Shown one piece after another: positions 44,050-52,337 of a stretch of DNA of 64,000 nt. The notes below the pieces were generated by a model that saw nothing but the letters and a program-made list of their open reading frames with translations, did not search any database and had not been told where the DNA came from. The DNA is from Spirochaetales bacterium (GTDB taxonomy: Bacteria; Spirochaetota; Spirochaetia; JABEVK01), in NCBI GenBank assembly GCA_947478845.1, contig CANJXC010000001.1, positions 310,001 through 374,000 on the forward strand. Reading direction: 5' to 3'. A program made the translations under genes and the position numbers. Each line of letters opens with the position of its first letter. Position 1 is the stretch's first letter.

Positions 44050-44710
44050 ACTCACTTGGTCAAAGTTTCGAAACGGGCTTGTCCATTTTGCTTCCGACTA
44101 CACCTGGACGTTTGTCGTAGTCTTGATTATCACAGTCGTGAGTACCGCTTTCTCTATCCAGTATCTCACCGCCATCGAATCCCGCCTCCAGGACGTCTTC
44201 GAGAACGATGTTCGAGGGGGAGATGGAGTCCAAGCTGCCTTGACCGCCCTCGTGTGCATCGAAAGCGCCGCCAAGGACCTCGCACTCAGCACCTCTGCCT
44301 CAGAACACTCGCAAGCCGTAAAGGACTTAAGCGATTCCACCAACCGCCTCAAGAGTTTCGTCCGCAATTCGGCCCCCCGGTTCTACACGCCCAAAGCAAA
44401 AGCAGCCCTGAGCTCAACACAAAGCTCTCTGAAGCAATTCCTAGAGGTGGAAGCCCGACTGCTGGAAGCTGGAGCCAAGACCCCCGATGGCGCGGGGCTG
44501 GCGGAACTCAAGGCCAGTGCTGCTAAACTCCGCAAAGGCTTGGAGTTGCTGGTTTCCAACCGGATTGCCAATAGTACCAAAGGAGTCGATGGGCTTCTCG
44601 ATCAGCTCAAAACTACGTTGATTTTTACGATTGTCCTTCTGGTATTGACGGTACTGGTCAGAATTGTGCTGTATTGGGCGGGACACCCCCGTCGTCAGGC
44701 CGACTCGTAA
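44042..44710 (+). CDS. membrane protein with four-helix-bundle sensor-like domain
   Basis: This 222-residue protein has two membrane helices (about 22-44 and 190-212) flanking an extracytoplasmic helical region of about 140 residues. The topology and the TAIESRLQDVF start resemble the 4HB_MCP ligand-binding domain of chemoreceptors and kinases. No HAMP, methyl-accepting, kinase or cyclase domain follows; the cytoplasmic tail is about ten residues. It may transmit signals through a partner protein or be a truncated receptor. It overlaps hisF upstream and the convergent dtxR-type gene by 16 bases. Confidence 0.65.
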   Translation: MDRLTWSKFRNGLVHFASDYTWTFVVVLIITVVSTAFSIQYLTAIESRLQDVFENDVRGGDGVQAALTALVCIESAAKDLALSTSASEHSQAVKDLSDSTNRLKSFVRNSAPRFYTPKAKAALSSTQSSLKQFLEVEARLLEAGAKTPDGAGLAELKASAAKLRKGLELLVSNRIANSTKGVDGLLDQLKTTLIFTIVLLVLTVLVRIVLYWAGHPRRQADS

Positions 44711-45375
44711 CCAATGTGCGCGGCAAAGCGTGCAGGAACGTGAATTTCCCCTTCGGCCTTCGTCATCGTGACGAGTTCGGTTGTAACATGCTTAACCTGA
44801 AAGCGTGCGCCGGGTTTGACACCATTCGTCTGGCAAAACGGCAACATGTCTGGAATGCCTTCTCCTTCTTCGGTAATCCTCAAAATTAAAAGGTTGTCTC
44901 CCACCTGACAGTGGTTCAGCCTCGTGGCGGCAAGAAGCTTTTTCTCGATAACGGCTCCGGGCATTGGATTCCCATGGGGGCAAGTTTGGGGATGACCAAG
45001 CTTGGCGTCAAGGTGCTCGGCTAGATCGTCGCTGATCTGATTTTGGAGCACTTTGGCTTCGTCATCTGACTTGTCCCACGCAAAGTCTAGGGTACGAACC
45101 AGCAGATGTTCCAAAAGAAAGTGCCTCTTGAGGACTTTGAGGGCCAACAGACGTCCTGGTTCCGTCAGATGTACGTGCTCGTAACGCTCCTGCTCCACCA
45201 ACCCCTGTTTCTTCAGGCGACCAAGAGCTTGGGTCACGGCAGAGGTGGAGACTCCCATCCAATCGGCCAACCTGTGGTTGGCAGCAAACCCATAATCTCG
45301 GCAAATCAAATGGATACTCGACAGGTATTCCGCTGCTGCGGGGAAGGCTTTAAGGATAGCTGTATCGTTGCTCAT
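44695..45375 (-). CDS. DtxR/MntR/TroR-family metal-dependent transcriptional regulator
   Basis: This 226-residue regulator has an N-terminal winged helix (RLADWMGVSTSAVTQALGRLKKQGLV) and a dimerisation and metal-binding domain. The signature HPQTCPHGNPMPG is present, and a C-terminal SH3/FeoA-like domain begins near residue 150. Members repress metal uptake genes when Mn2+, Fe2+ or Zn2+ is bound. The metal is not predictable. No transporter gene is adjacent. The transcript appears leaderless from the TTGACA promoter at 45405. Confidence 0.92.
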   Translation of the reverse strand: MSNDTAILKAFPAAAEYLSSIHLICRDYGFAANHRLADWMGVSTSAVTQALGRLKKQGLVEQERYEHVHLTEPGRLLALKVLKRHFLLEHLLVRTLDFAWDKSDDEAKVLQNQISDDLAEHLDAKLGHPQTCPHGNPMPGAVIEKKLLAATRLNHCQVGDNLLILRITEEGEGIPDMLPFCQTNGVKPGARFQVKHVTTELVTMTKAEGEIHVPARFAAHIGYESA

Positions 45376-45382
45376 GTGAAAA

Positions 45383-45410
45383 AGTTAAGCCGGAACAACA
45401 ATACTGTCAA
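45383..45410 (-). promoter_or_regulatory. promoter for a leaderless dtxR-type transcript
   Basis: On the minus strand a perfect TTGACA (45410-45405) is followed after 16 bases by TTAACT (45388-45383), seven bases before the ATG. The rest of the 139-base divergent gap up to fmdB shows nothing else definite. Confidence 0.5.
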
Positions 45411-45514
45411 GCAGAGAAATCAGGTTGATGAGTAATTTAGTCATAAAGCAGGAAGCAGTGAAGGCCCTTGTCGAGACTCCCTCCGAATGGTATTTTTCTG
45501 CAACGAGGGATACC

Positions 45515-45754
45515 ATGCCGACCTACGATTACGTTTGCCAGGAATGTGGCCATGAGCTCGAAACATTTCATTCCATGCAAGATGAGCCCCTTTCGGTATG
45601 CCCGAGTTGCCGTGGACGGCTGAAGCGCAAGGTAGGCGGTGGCTCAGGGATCATTTTTAAAGGTAGCGGCTTCTACGTCAATGACTCCCGAAAGACCGAT
45701 CCGGCCAAGGTGGAGACCAAAGCGGTCGAGCCGGCCACCAAAGCGTCTGAATAA
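45515..45754 (+). CDS. FmdB-family zinc ribbon protein
   Basis: This 79-residue protein opens with MPTYDYVCQECGHELE and then a second CxxC (CPSC), giving the four-cysteine zinc ribbon of the FmdB family. The C-terminal half is charged and probably disordered. FmdB was named as a putative regulator, and the function is not known. GAGGGA lies before ATG 45515. It is the first of four genes (fmdB-like, mrp, pcnB, smr) with short gaps or overlaps. Confidence 0.88.
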   Translation: MPTYDYVCQECGHELETFHSMQDEPLSVCPSCRGRLKRKVGGGSGIIFKGSGFYVNDSRKTDPAKVETKAVEPATKASE

Positions 45755-45771
45755 GTTTGCAGGAGTTTTCC

Positions 45772-46596
45772 ATGCACGGTCCCGAAGGCGAAGAGAAGCT
45801 AGCCCAGATGATGCGCCTTCGGGCGAACATGGCGAAGATCAAGCACAAGATTGTGGTCCTGTCGGGCAAGGGCGGAGTGGGGAAGTCTACGGTGAGCGTA
45901 AACCTCGCTCTCGGTCTGTCCCTTAGGGGCCATCGCGTGGGCCTTCTAGATACTGATATTCATGGCCCTAATCTCGCCCACATGCTTGGGCTCGATAAGA
46001 TGCAGATGAAGGTTTCTGGAACAACGATCGAACCTTTGGAAGCGCGGCCCGGCCTATTTATCGTATCGGTCGCCTTGACGGGTAAGCCGGCCGATACGGC
46101 CTATATCTGGCGCGGACCAATCAAGATTGCCCTTATTAACCAACTTTTGGCCGACGTCGCTTGGCCAGAGCTGGACTATCTGGTTGTCGATTCGCCACCC
46201 GGTACCGGCGATGAACCTCTTACTGTGGCTCAATCACTAAACTCGTCGCCGAGTCGGGGAAGCATCATCGTCACCACTCCGCAGTCGGTTTCTGTGCTCG
46301 ATGCCCGCCGTACGATAGACTTCAGCAAACAGCTCAAAATGCCGTTGCTCGGCCTCCTGGAAAATATGGCTGGCTACCTGAATCCCACCGACGGCACTTT
46401 GCTGCCCCTGTTCGGGCAGGGAGGTGGCAAGCAAGCCTGCGAAGAACTTGATGTCCCATTTCTTGGGTCGATAGCTATGGATCCTCGAGCGGTTGATCTG
46501 TGCGAAGCCGGGAAGGCGATTCTCGAAGGAGAAACCAGTCTGAAACCAGCTTATGAAGCGCTCCTAAATCACATTGAGGCGGCCATGCCATGCTGA
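45772..46596 (+). CDS. mrp: Mrp/NBP35-family P-loop ATPase lacking the CxxC
   Basis: This 274-residue protein has the deviant Walker A GKGGVGKST (32-40), DTDIHGPN and VVDSPPGTGDEPL, all typical of Mrp/ApbC iron-sulfur carriers. In those proteins a CxxC following the ENM segment binds the bridging cluster between two subunits. Here that place reads ENMAGYLNPTDGTLLPL with no cysteine pair, so cluster binding by the standard site is unlikely. AGGAG precedes ATG 45772. Its stop overlaps the pcnB start by seven bases. Confidence 0.85.
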   Translation: MHGPEGEEKLAQMMRLRANMAKIKHKIVVLSGKGGVGKSTVSVNLALGLSLRGHRVGLLDTDIHGPNLAHMLGLDKMQMKVSGTTIEPLEARPGLFIVSVALTGKPADTAYIWRGPIKIALINQLLADVAWPELDYLVVDSPPGTGDEPLTVAQSLNSSPSRGSIIVTTPQSVSVLDARRTIDFSKQLKMPLLGLLENMAGYLNPTDGTLLPLFGQGGGKQACEELDVPFLGSIAMDPRAVDLCEAGKAILEGETSLKPAYEALLNHIEAAMPC

Positions 46597-47726
46597 TCCG
46601 CTACATCAAGAATGCACAGGGCAAGGCAGTTAAGTCGGCGGACATCTACACCAAAGAGGAGCACGGTCTTAAACTTGAGGACATTGATCCGGATGCGCTA
46701 TTCATCACGCGTAAACTCAGATCAGCAGGTTTCGAGGCCTATGTGGTCGGTGGAGCGGTGCGCGACTTGTTGTTAGGGCGTAAACCGAAAGACTTCGATA
46801 TCGCCACGGATGCTCACCCACGGATGATCAAAAAAGTGCTTCCTTTCAGCCGCATCATAGGAAAGCGGTTCCGTTTGGTGCACGTGTACTTCGCACAGAA
46901 CAAGATCATCGAAGTAGCTACCTTCCGGAGTAATGTTGAAGGCGACAACAATGTCTTCGGGACTCTCGAAGAGGATGCTAAGCGTCGCGACTTTAGTTTC
47001 AACACCCTATTTTATGACCCCAAAGACCAGTACATCGTGGACCTTTGCGGTGGAGTGAAAGACATCCGGGCTCGTTGTCTCAAAAACGTGATTCCCCTCG
47101 AGGTGATTTTCGATGAGGATCCGGTTCGGATGATTCGTGCAGCTAAATATGCCACGACCAGCGCTTTCCATATTCCCGGAAACATCCGGGCCAAAATCCG
47201 CCAAAAAGCTCACCTACTGAAAAGCATTTCACCTTCCCGTCTCACAGAGGAGTTCTATAAAGTGCTTTTTTCCGGCCAGGCGCAACCTATCTTCGCGGCT
47301 ATGGAGAAGCTCCACGTTCTCGCAGCTTTTGTGCCCAAGCTGGCCGAGTCCTTGCACCGAACAATTTTTGGCTACAGGTCTGCGCAACTCCATCAGGCTC
47401 TTGCGCTCCTTGATGCCGAGGTCAACTCCGGTAAGGAACCAGACCGCTCAGAGGCCGTGAGTTTCTTGGTTGCTCCGCTACTGGAGTCTTTAGGTTGGCC
47501 CACGAGAGCGACCCTGGAAAACTTTGAGGAGGTCCTGCAGATCCTTAAGGACTGGTTCAAGCCCATCATCCCGTCTAACCTGGAGCTCGAGACGGCTTTG
47601 CGCACCTTATACCGTGTCTGGGCCGTCCGGGCCCCTCGCAAACGTCCTCCTCGGCAGCGCCATAGGCGGGGAAATGGTTCGTCGACAACGGGTATCCATC
47701 ACAAGCCCGAGGCGCCCTCGCTGTGA
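46590..47726 (+). CDS. pcnB: poly(A) polymerase / tRNA nucleotidyltransferase family (PcnB-like)
   Basis: This 378-residue class II nucleotidyltransferase has the GGAVRDLLLGRKPKDFDIATDA catalytic region (two Asp) split around LLLG, then RRDFSFNTLFYD and the DEDPVRMIRAAKYA RNA-binding helix. A Pro/Arg-rich basic tail (APRKRPPRQRHRR) follows, as in PcnB. It probably adds 3' poly(A) tails that mark RNA for decay, but CCA addition cannot be excluded. The shared operon with a Smr endonuclease-type protein suits an RNA-turnover role. The stop overlaps the smr GTG start (GTGA). Confidence 0.85.
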   Translation: MLIRYIKNAQGKAVKSADIYTKEEHGLKLEDIDPDALFITRKLRSAGFEAYVVGGAVRDLLLGRKPKDFDIATDAHPRMIKKVLPFSRIIGKRFRLVHVYFAQNKIIEVATFRSNVEGDNNVFGTLEEDAKRRDFSFNTLFYDPKDQYIVDLCGGVKDIRARCLKNVIPLEVIFDEDPVRMIRAAKYATTSAFHIPGNIRAKIRQKAHLLKSISPSRLTEEFYKVLFSGQAQPIFAAMEKLHVLAAFVPKLAESLHRTIFGYRSAQLHQALALLDAEVNSGKEPDRSEAVSFLVAPLLESLGWPTRATLENFEEVLQILKDWFKPIIPSNLELETALRTLYRVWAVRAPRKRPPRQRHRRGNGSSTTGIHHKPEAPSL

Positions 47727-47995
47727 GCGACGAAGAACCTGTGGTCTTGCCGCTCGGTCGCGAGTTTGACCTGCATACGTTCCGGCAGAACGAGATTCCC
47801 TTGGCGACTAGAGAATACTTGGAAGAAGCCCGGCGGCTGGGATTCCTGCAGGTCAGAATCATTCACGGAAAAGGTACAGGCTACCAGCGAGAGGTCGTTC
47901 GTAGCATTTTGTCGCAGACGCCCTTTGTGGAGAGTTTTGGCGATGACATGAACGGAAATCGCGGAGCAACTTGGGCTTCTTTGAAAGCGCCATAA
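47723..47995 (+). CDS. Smr-domain protein
   Basis: This 90-residue protein is a stand-alone Smr domain as found at the C-terminus of MutS2. It has the FDLHTFRQNEIPLATREYLEEA segment (Leu-Asp-Leu-His type) and IIHGKGTGYQREVVRSIL with the HGKG motif. Smr domains nick DNA or cleave RNA, for example in ribosome rescue. It begins with GTG inside the pcnB stop. A terminator follows directly. Confidence 0.88.
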   Translation: MSDEEPVVLPLGREFDLHTFRQNEIPLATREYLEEARRLGFLQVRIIHGKGTGYQREVVRSILSQTPFVESFGDDMNGNRGATWASLKAP

Positions 47996-47996
47996 A

Positions 47997-48020
47997 AAAG
48001 CCGCCTGATTCGGCGGCTTT
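47997..48020. terminator. bidirectional terminator between smr and rpmE
   Basis: A perfect nine-base stem AAAGCCGCC / GGCGGCTTT with a six-base loop sits between the convergent genes. On the minus strand it is followed by an extended T run and should end the rpmE transcript well. On the plus strand the T run is short (TTTCT). Confidence 0.88.
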
Positions 48021-48037
48021 CTAGCAGGCAGCGCAGG

Positions 48038-48286
48038 TCACTTCTTGATATTGTATTTCTTGTTGAAACGCTCGACACGCCCTGCAGTGTCGACCAGCTG
48101 TTGCTGGCCAGTGAAAAACGGGTGTGAATCGGCAGAAATTTCCACCGTGACGAGCGGGTATTCCTTTCCGTCGCTGTGCTTAACCTTATCCTTACTGCTC
48201 ATGGTTGAACGGGAAAGGAAGGTGGTTCCTGTCAGGCCGTCTTTAAAAACGACGAACTGGTAGTTGGGGTGGATTCCTTCTTTCAT
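48038..48286 (-). CDS. rpmE2: 50S ribosomal protein bL31, type B
   Basis: This 82-residue protein begins [16 protein letters not shown] and has [16 protein letters not shown], matching L31. It lacks the CxxC zinc ligands, which marks it as the C-minus, type B form that is often expressed under zinc limitation. A strong AAGGAGG ribosome site precedes ATG 48286; the open frame reaches 48367 but is not conserved. It ends at a strong terminator. Confidence 0.95.
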   Translation of the reverse strand: MKEGIHPNYQFVVFKDGLTGTTFLSRSTMSSKDKVKHSDGKEYPLVTVEISADSHPFFTGQQQLVDTAGRVERFNKKYNIKK

Positions 48287-48408
48287 ATGTGCCTCCTTGC
48301 CTAGACTGCCTTTCATCTCGAACACAGTCCGGGTAGATACCGTAGGGCAAATCTCACATTGGGTCAAGACGTTGACGGGGCTGGAAACTCGTCAGGGTTT
48401 CGGGCAAA

Positions 48409-49650
48409 ATGTCAGCCATGATAACGATCAACGAAAATTACCTTAAGCTTCAGGCTTCGTACTTGTTCACAACCATCAGCCGCAAGGTAGAGGCCTATCA
48501 GAAGGCGAATCCAGACAAAAAGATTATCCGTCTAGGCATCGGCGACGTTACACTCCCCCTGAGCCAGAGCATTGTAGCGGCCTTTCATAGGGGAGTCGAC
48601 GAGATGTCGCATGCGGAAACCTTCCGTGGTTATGGACCGGAACAGGGTTATGGATTTCTGCGAGAAGCGATCGCAACCGTAGACTTTCAAGCCCGCGGTG
48701 CCGCGGTTCAGGCTCATGAAATTGTGGTCTCGGATGGTTCCAAGTGCGATACCGGCAACTTCCAAGAACTTTTGGGAAACCAATTGCGTATAGGAATCCC
48801 CGACCCGGTGTACCCGGTCTACGTGGACACGAATGTGATGGCCGGAAGAACCGGAGTAGCCATTGACGGTCGCTACGAGGGAATTCACTACCTAGAGGGC
48901 AACCATGCGAACGGCTTTGTGCCCTCACCGCCAGAGTTTCCCCTCGACTTAGTCTACCTTTGCTTCCCCAACAATCCAACTGGGGCCGTGGCTACTAGAC
49001 GGCAGTTGCAGGCTTGGGTCGACTATGCAAGAGCTCACAAAGTGCTCCTATTGTTCGACGCCGCCTACTGTGCTTTCGTTCGGGACCCCAAGATTCCTCT
49101 CTCTATTTTTGAGATTCCAGGCGCACGAGAATGCGCGGTCGAGTTCAGGTCTTTTTCGAAGACCGCGGGATTTACAGGGGCCCGCTGCGCCTTCACTGTC
49201 ATTCCCGATTCCGTACTCGTCTGGGACTCAACGGGAAAAGCCCATAAACTTCTGGACCTCTGGAACCGCCGCCATAGCACCAAGTTTAACGGTGTTTCCT
49301 ACCCGGTACAGGTTGCAGCAGCCGCGGTCTATTCACCTGAAGGACAAAAAGAAGTGAGGGAACTCACCGATTATTACATGTCCAATGCGCGGATGATTCG
49401 TGACCGGCTGCTTTCTTGGAACCTGGAGGTTACCGGCGGTGAAAACGGCCCCTACGTATGGGTCAAGACAGGAAACGACAGCTGGGAAAGCTTCGATACC
49501 CTGCTGAACGAGGCCCAGGTTGTGGTTACTCCGGGCTCAGGTTTCGGAACCTGCGGCCAAGGCTATATCCGAATCAGTGCCTTCAACCACCGGGAAAAAG
49601 TGGAGGAGGCTCTTGGCAGGCTCGAGCAGGTGCTCGGAAAAACACCTTAG
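48409..49650 (+). CDS. dapL: LL-diaminopimelate aminotransferase
   Basis: DapL makes LL-diaminopimelate from tetrahydrodipicolinate in one step, bypassing the acyl branch of lysine synthesis. The 413-residue PLP enzyme begins with [14 protein letters not shown]. It has [25 protein letters not shown], and the PLP lysine in [16 protein letters not shown]. Length is normal. ATG 48409 and ATG 48418 are both possible, neither with a clear ribosome site. I see no lysine riboswitch in the 120 bases upstream. The stop overlaps the convergent gene by four bases. Confidence 0.94.
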   Translation: MSAMITINENYLKLQASYLFTTISRKVEAYQKANPDKKIIRLGIGDVTLPLSQSIVAAFHRGVDEMSHAETFRGYGPEQGYGFLREAIATVDFQARGAAVQAHEIVVSDGSKCDTGNFQELLGNQLRIGIPDPVYPVYVDTNVMAGRTGVAIDGRYEGIHYLEGNHANGFVPSPPEFPLDLVYLCFPNNPTGAVATRRQLQAWVDYARAHKVLLLFDAAYCAFVRDPKIPLSIFEIPGARECAVEFRSFSKTAGFTGARCAFTVIPDSVLVWDSTGKAHKLLDLWNRRHSTKFNGVSYPVQVAAAAVYSPEGQKEVRELTDYYMSNARMIRDRLLSWNLEVTGGENGPYVWVKTGNDSWESFDTLLNEAQVVVTPGSGFGTCGQGYIRISAFNHREKVEEALGRLEQVLGKTP

Positions 49651-49988
49651 CCCACCAGCTCTTTGTTGATCTCCGACATCAGGTGCTCTGTGAGGGCGAC
49701 CACTTCGAGGATATTTGACTCTCGACTGGCTTCATCGAGATCAGAAACTTGATGGGCGAGCTCCTTAAGCCTAAAAAGCTGGAGATTTTCGACAAGGGTG
49801 ACGTGTTTGTGCCGGAACAAGTGGAGCTCCTGTGCGTCGTTGCGACGGGCGATTGCGGGATAGTTGTCGTGGTAGAATTGAAGCATGTCGAGCAGTATCC
49901 CCAAAAGCTCCCTGAACTCAGGAGTTCTGCTGCCGAAGATCTCTTCGAAATAGGCCAACGAATAGGTGTAATGAGGAGAAGTAGCCAT
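49647..49988 (-). CDS. small helical protein, possible histidine phosphotransfer (Hpt) domain
   Basis: This 113-residue, all-helical protein contains [25 protein letters not shown]. Here a His is followed at helix spacing by residues resembling the HxxK/L-x(5)-L pattern of Hpt domains, but the match is loose. If correct it would relay phosphate between a hybrid kinase and a receiver. The start at 49988 begins [11 protein letters not shown]; the frame is open further right without conservation. It is divergent from the 5-formyl-THF cyclo-ligase, whose start region is unusual. Confidence 0.5.
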   Translation of the reverse strand: MATSPHYTYSLAYFEEIFGSRTPEFRELLGILLDMLQFYHDNYPAIARRNDAQELHLFRHKHVTLVENLQLFRLKELAHQVSDLDEASRESNILEVVALTEHLMSEINKELVG

Positions 49989-50637
49989 AAAATATTTTAG
50001 CTCCGCTTCAGAAATCGGGCAAGGGGAGAGTAGCACCAAGTTTGAACTACGCCAACATTTCCAGCGCCTGTTGAGTTTGCAGACCCGGCAACAGAAGTTG
50101 ATGGGGAACCAATCCCTGTGCAGTTCCCTCGGACAATGGTTCCAGAGCAATCTGTTTGACACAGTGTTGGCCGTCGTTCCCCTTGCGGGCGAAGCCGACC
50201 TGCTCCCCTGGTTGAGCACGCTTTCGGTGGGCGGGGTAAACCTCGCTTTTCCGTGCCTCGGAGAACAAGGACTTGAGTTCCGCCATTGCGCTGCGATAGG
50301 TCCTTGGGAATTGAATCCGTTAGGAGTCCGTCAACCGCTTTCTTCTCACCCGGTTTGGGTACCCGTAGCCGGCGAGCACATTTTGGCTCTGATTCCTGGC
50401 TTGGGCTTCTCTCCGGGCTCAGCACTTAGGCCCGGATTTCAAAGGTTGGGAAGAGGTGGGGGCTACTTCGACCGGTTCCTCTCGGCTCGTCCACAAGGAT
50501 TGGTGGCTTTCGGTTACGGTTTCGGCTTTCAGATGGCGGCAGAATTACCGTTAGACCCGCATGATCAGCCTCTCGACGGTTTGATTTTGGGGCCAGGTTC
50601 GGATATCTTTGAGCAGGGAGTACATCTATGGCATTGA
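49987..50637 (+). CDS. 5-formyltetrahydrofolate cyclo-ligase, start unresolved
   Basis: This enzyme (MTHFS/YgfA family) converts 5-formyl-THF to 5,10-methenyl-THF with ATP. The diagnostic RLGRGGGYFDRFL and IPGLGFSPG are present. The conserved basic N-terminus (K-F-E-L-R) lies at about 50038-50052. The frame is open from 49975, yet has no ATG, GTG or TTG before TTG 50071, which would cut off that part. Candidates are ATA 49987 with AGGAG eight bases upstream, ATC 50014, or another non-standard codon; a sequence error is possible. I give 49987 as a provisional start. Confidence 0.7.
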   Translation: MKYFSSASEIGQGESSTKFELRQHFQRLLSLQTRQQKLMGNQSLCSSLGQWFQSNLFDTVLAVVPLAGEADLLPWLSTLSVGGVNLAFPCLGEQGLEFRHCAAIGPWELNPLGVRQPLSSHPVWVPVAGEHILALIPGLGFSPGSALRPGFQRLGRGGGYFDRFLSARPQGLVAFGYGFGFQMAAELPLDPHDQPLDGLILGPGSDIFEQGVHLWH

Positions 50638-51209
50638 TCAAATCGGCGTTGGAACTGGCCTTGGAGAGAACCGAAGGCTTAACCGTCGACAAGGACGAAC
50701 TCCGTCGGAAAGACCTTTTCAATCAAGGGCGTATCCTCTCCGCCAAGGGGCTCGAAGAAGGGCCCGAGCAGTTTTCAAAGGCTCTGGCCGCCAGGGTCAA
50801 GGAACTCAAGGGAGAGGAAGTCAAAGCTTTCCGCAACGGTGCCGGTGAAAATCTCGTGAGCCGTATCAACCTTGCTTTTGAAAACCCCGCTCTCAAAGAA
50901 CCTGAAAAGGTGGCGGGTTTGCTTGAGGTGCTTACCCAAGGGAAATCGGCGGCGGTACTTAAGTCGTTGGCGACACTGTTTCAACAGTATGGCCAAGAGG
51001 TGGCCCAGCTCAAAACCGCTATCGGGCAGCAGTTGGGTCCGCAATTGCGCCAGAGAGCCCAGCAGGCCGGAGCAAACCCAGCGCAATACCAGCTCGAGCG
51101 AGACCCTGCCTACCTCAAAGTGTTGGCAGAAAATCTCGATCCCTTGAGAACCGAATATCAGGCCCACCTCGACGCGGCCAAAACGCAACTGCGGCAACTT
51201 TTCGGCTGA
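50628..51209 (+). CDS. conserved helical protein, function unknown
   Basis: This 193-residue, strongly charged, mostly helical protein has no signal peptide or membrane segment. It may be a spirochaete-conserved hypothetical, but I cannot name a domain. AGGGAG lies before ATG 50628 and the start overlaps the cyclo-ligase end by ten bases, so the two are probably co-expressed. Its stop abuts the convergent folE stop with no base between. Confidence 0.75.
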   Translation: MALIKSALELALERTEGLTVDKDELRRKDLFNQGRILSAKGLEEGPEQFSKALAARVKELKGEEVKAFRNGAGENLVSRINLAFENPALKEPEKVAGLLEVLTQGKSAAVLKSLATLFQQYGQEVAQLKTAIGQQLGPQLRQRAQQAGANPAQYQLERDPAYLKVLAENLDPLRTEYQAHLDAAKTQLRQLFG

Positions 51210-51779
51210 CTACCGGTCCCCGAGTGGGCCAATCAAAGACAGAAACTCTTCGCGAGTCTTTGGGTCTGAGCGGAAGTTGCCAAGAACAGCGCTGGTCACC
51301 ATGGACGAATGCTGTTTCTCGACACCGCGCATCATCATGCAAAGGTGCTTGGCTTCGACGACAACTCCTACTCCCAATGCGTTTGTTGCTTCCATGACAG
51401 CTTGTGCCAACTCTTCGGTCAGGCGTTCCTGAATCTGAAGACGACGCGCGAAAACATCGGCGAGCCTGGCAATCTTGCTCACTCCCAGCACTTTGTCGCG
51501 AGGAATGTAGCCGACTTGACAGCGACCAAAAAAGGGCAGCAGGTGATGTTCGCACAAGGAAAAAATTTCAATGTTGCGAACAATCACCATGCTACTTCCA
51601 GAGGCCTGAAAAACGGCTTGGTTCAATACTGCTTGCGGCGTCTGGCGGTATCCGCGGGTCAAGAACTCCCAGGATTTCGCTACCCTTTCTGGCGTGCGGG
51701 CAAGGCCCTCCCGCGACGGATCTTCACCGAGTTCGACAAGTAGCTCGCGGATCAACTGGGCCACACGGTCCTGATTCAT
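51210..51779 (-). CDS. folE: GTP cyclohydrolase I
   Basis: FolE turns GTP into 7,8-dihydroneopterin triphosphate, the first step to folate or other pterins. The 189-residue protein has [17 protein letters not shown], zinc ligands C76 and H79 in [10 protein letters not shown] and the third zinc Cys in [12 protein letters not shown]. Length is normal. It follows hsp20 by about 36 bases on the same strand and could be in its transcript. folB and a pteridine-reductase-like gene lie just upstream of hsp20. Confidence 0.95.
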   Translation of the reverse strand: MNQDRVAQLIRELLVELGEDPSREGLARTPERVAKSWEFLTRGYRQTPQAVLNQAVFQASGSSMVIVRNIEIFSLCEHHLLPFFGRCQVGYIPRDKVLGVSKIARLADVFARRLQIQERLTEELAQAVMEATNALGVGVVVEAKHLCMMMRGVEKQHSSMVTSAVLGNFRSDPKTREEFLSLIGPLGDR

Positions 51780-51815
51780 GTTGCAAGTGTAGGTTAACCA
51801 AGTTAGCCCTGCAAG

Positions 51816-52175
51816 TTACGCCGCGGGTTGAACAACGACCTTGCGGGGCTGAGCTTCCGGTAGCTTGGGAAGAATCACCACAAGCAACCCGTTGTCAAAC
51901 TTAGCGGCAATGGCGCTTTGGTCGACGTCACGGGGCAACCGGAAGCTACGCTGGTAGCCGGAGACGGAACGTTCTCGCAGCAGCCAGCGAGCTTCTTCGG
52001 TTTGGACCTCCGGTGTGGGCACGCTCAGTTCGAGAACTCCATCGGCAACTTGGATTTGAACCCGGTCCTGCGGTATTCCGGGCAACTCGGCCGTTAACTG
52101 GTATTCCCCCTTGGTTTCAGCGACATCCACTCGGGGTGCGCTCACCTGGTTGAATAGTAAAGTGTAAGCATTCAT
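51816..52175 (-). CDS. small heat shock protein (Hsp20/alpha-crystallin)
   Basis: This 119-residue protein is an alpha-crystallin domain protein. It has the VDVAETKGEYQLTAELPGI strand start, ELSVPTPE, and GYQRSFRLPRDVDQSAIAAKFDNGLLVVILPK, split here around the A-x-x-x-N-G-L signature. Such proteins hold unfolded clients in large oligomers. The N-terminal arm is short and the C-terminal tail lacks a clear IxI motif. AGGAGG precedes ATG 52175. A perfect sigma-54 promoter lies upstream (52213-52228), so expression probably depends on RpoN and an enhancer-binding protein. Confidence 0.92.
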   Translation of the reverse strand: MNAYTLLFNQVSAPRVDVAETKGEYQLTAELPGIPQDRVQIQVADGVLELSVPTPEVQTEEARWLLRERSVSGYQRSFRLPRDVDQSAIAAKFDNGLLVVILPKLPEAQPRKVVVQPAA

Positions 52176-52212
52176 GGGAAACCTCCTATTGATTCCTCAG
52201 ATACCTACACTA

Positions 52213-52228
52213 AGCAAGTACCGTGCCA
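52213..52228 (-). promoter_or_regulatory. sigma-54 (RpoN) promoter of hsp20
   Basis: The minus strand reads TGGCACG (52228-52222), GTAC, then TTGCT (52217-52213). This matches the -24/-12 consensus TGGCACG-N4-TTGCW at every position. The predicted start is near 52203, about 28 bases before the ATG with its AGGAGG site. Confidence 0.8.
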
Positions 52229-52337
52229 ATAACCAATTTTTAGCAAGCAAATGCCTGCAATATATAATCTTATTAGAAATTCCACCTCAAATAAACCAGG
52301 TCTCAAGGCAGACTTGCATGGATCTAATTGATACAAA

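Noticed and set aside
48287-48408. Lysine riboswitch or T-box before dapL
   Set aside because: The gap is too short for a lysine riboswitch and shows no hairpin plus T run or T-box-like sequence.
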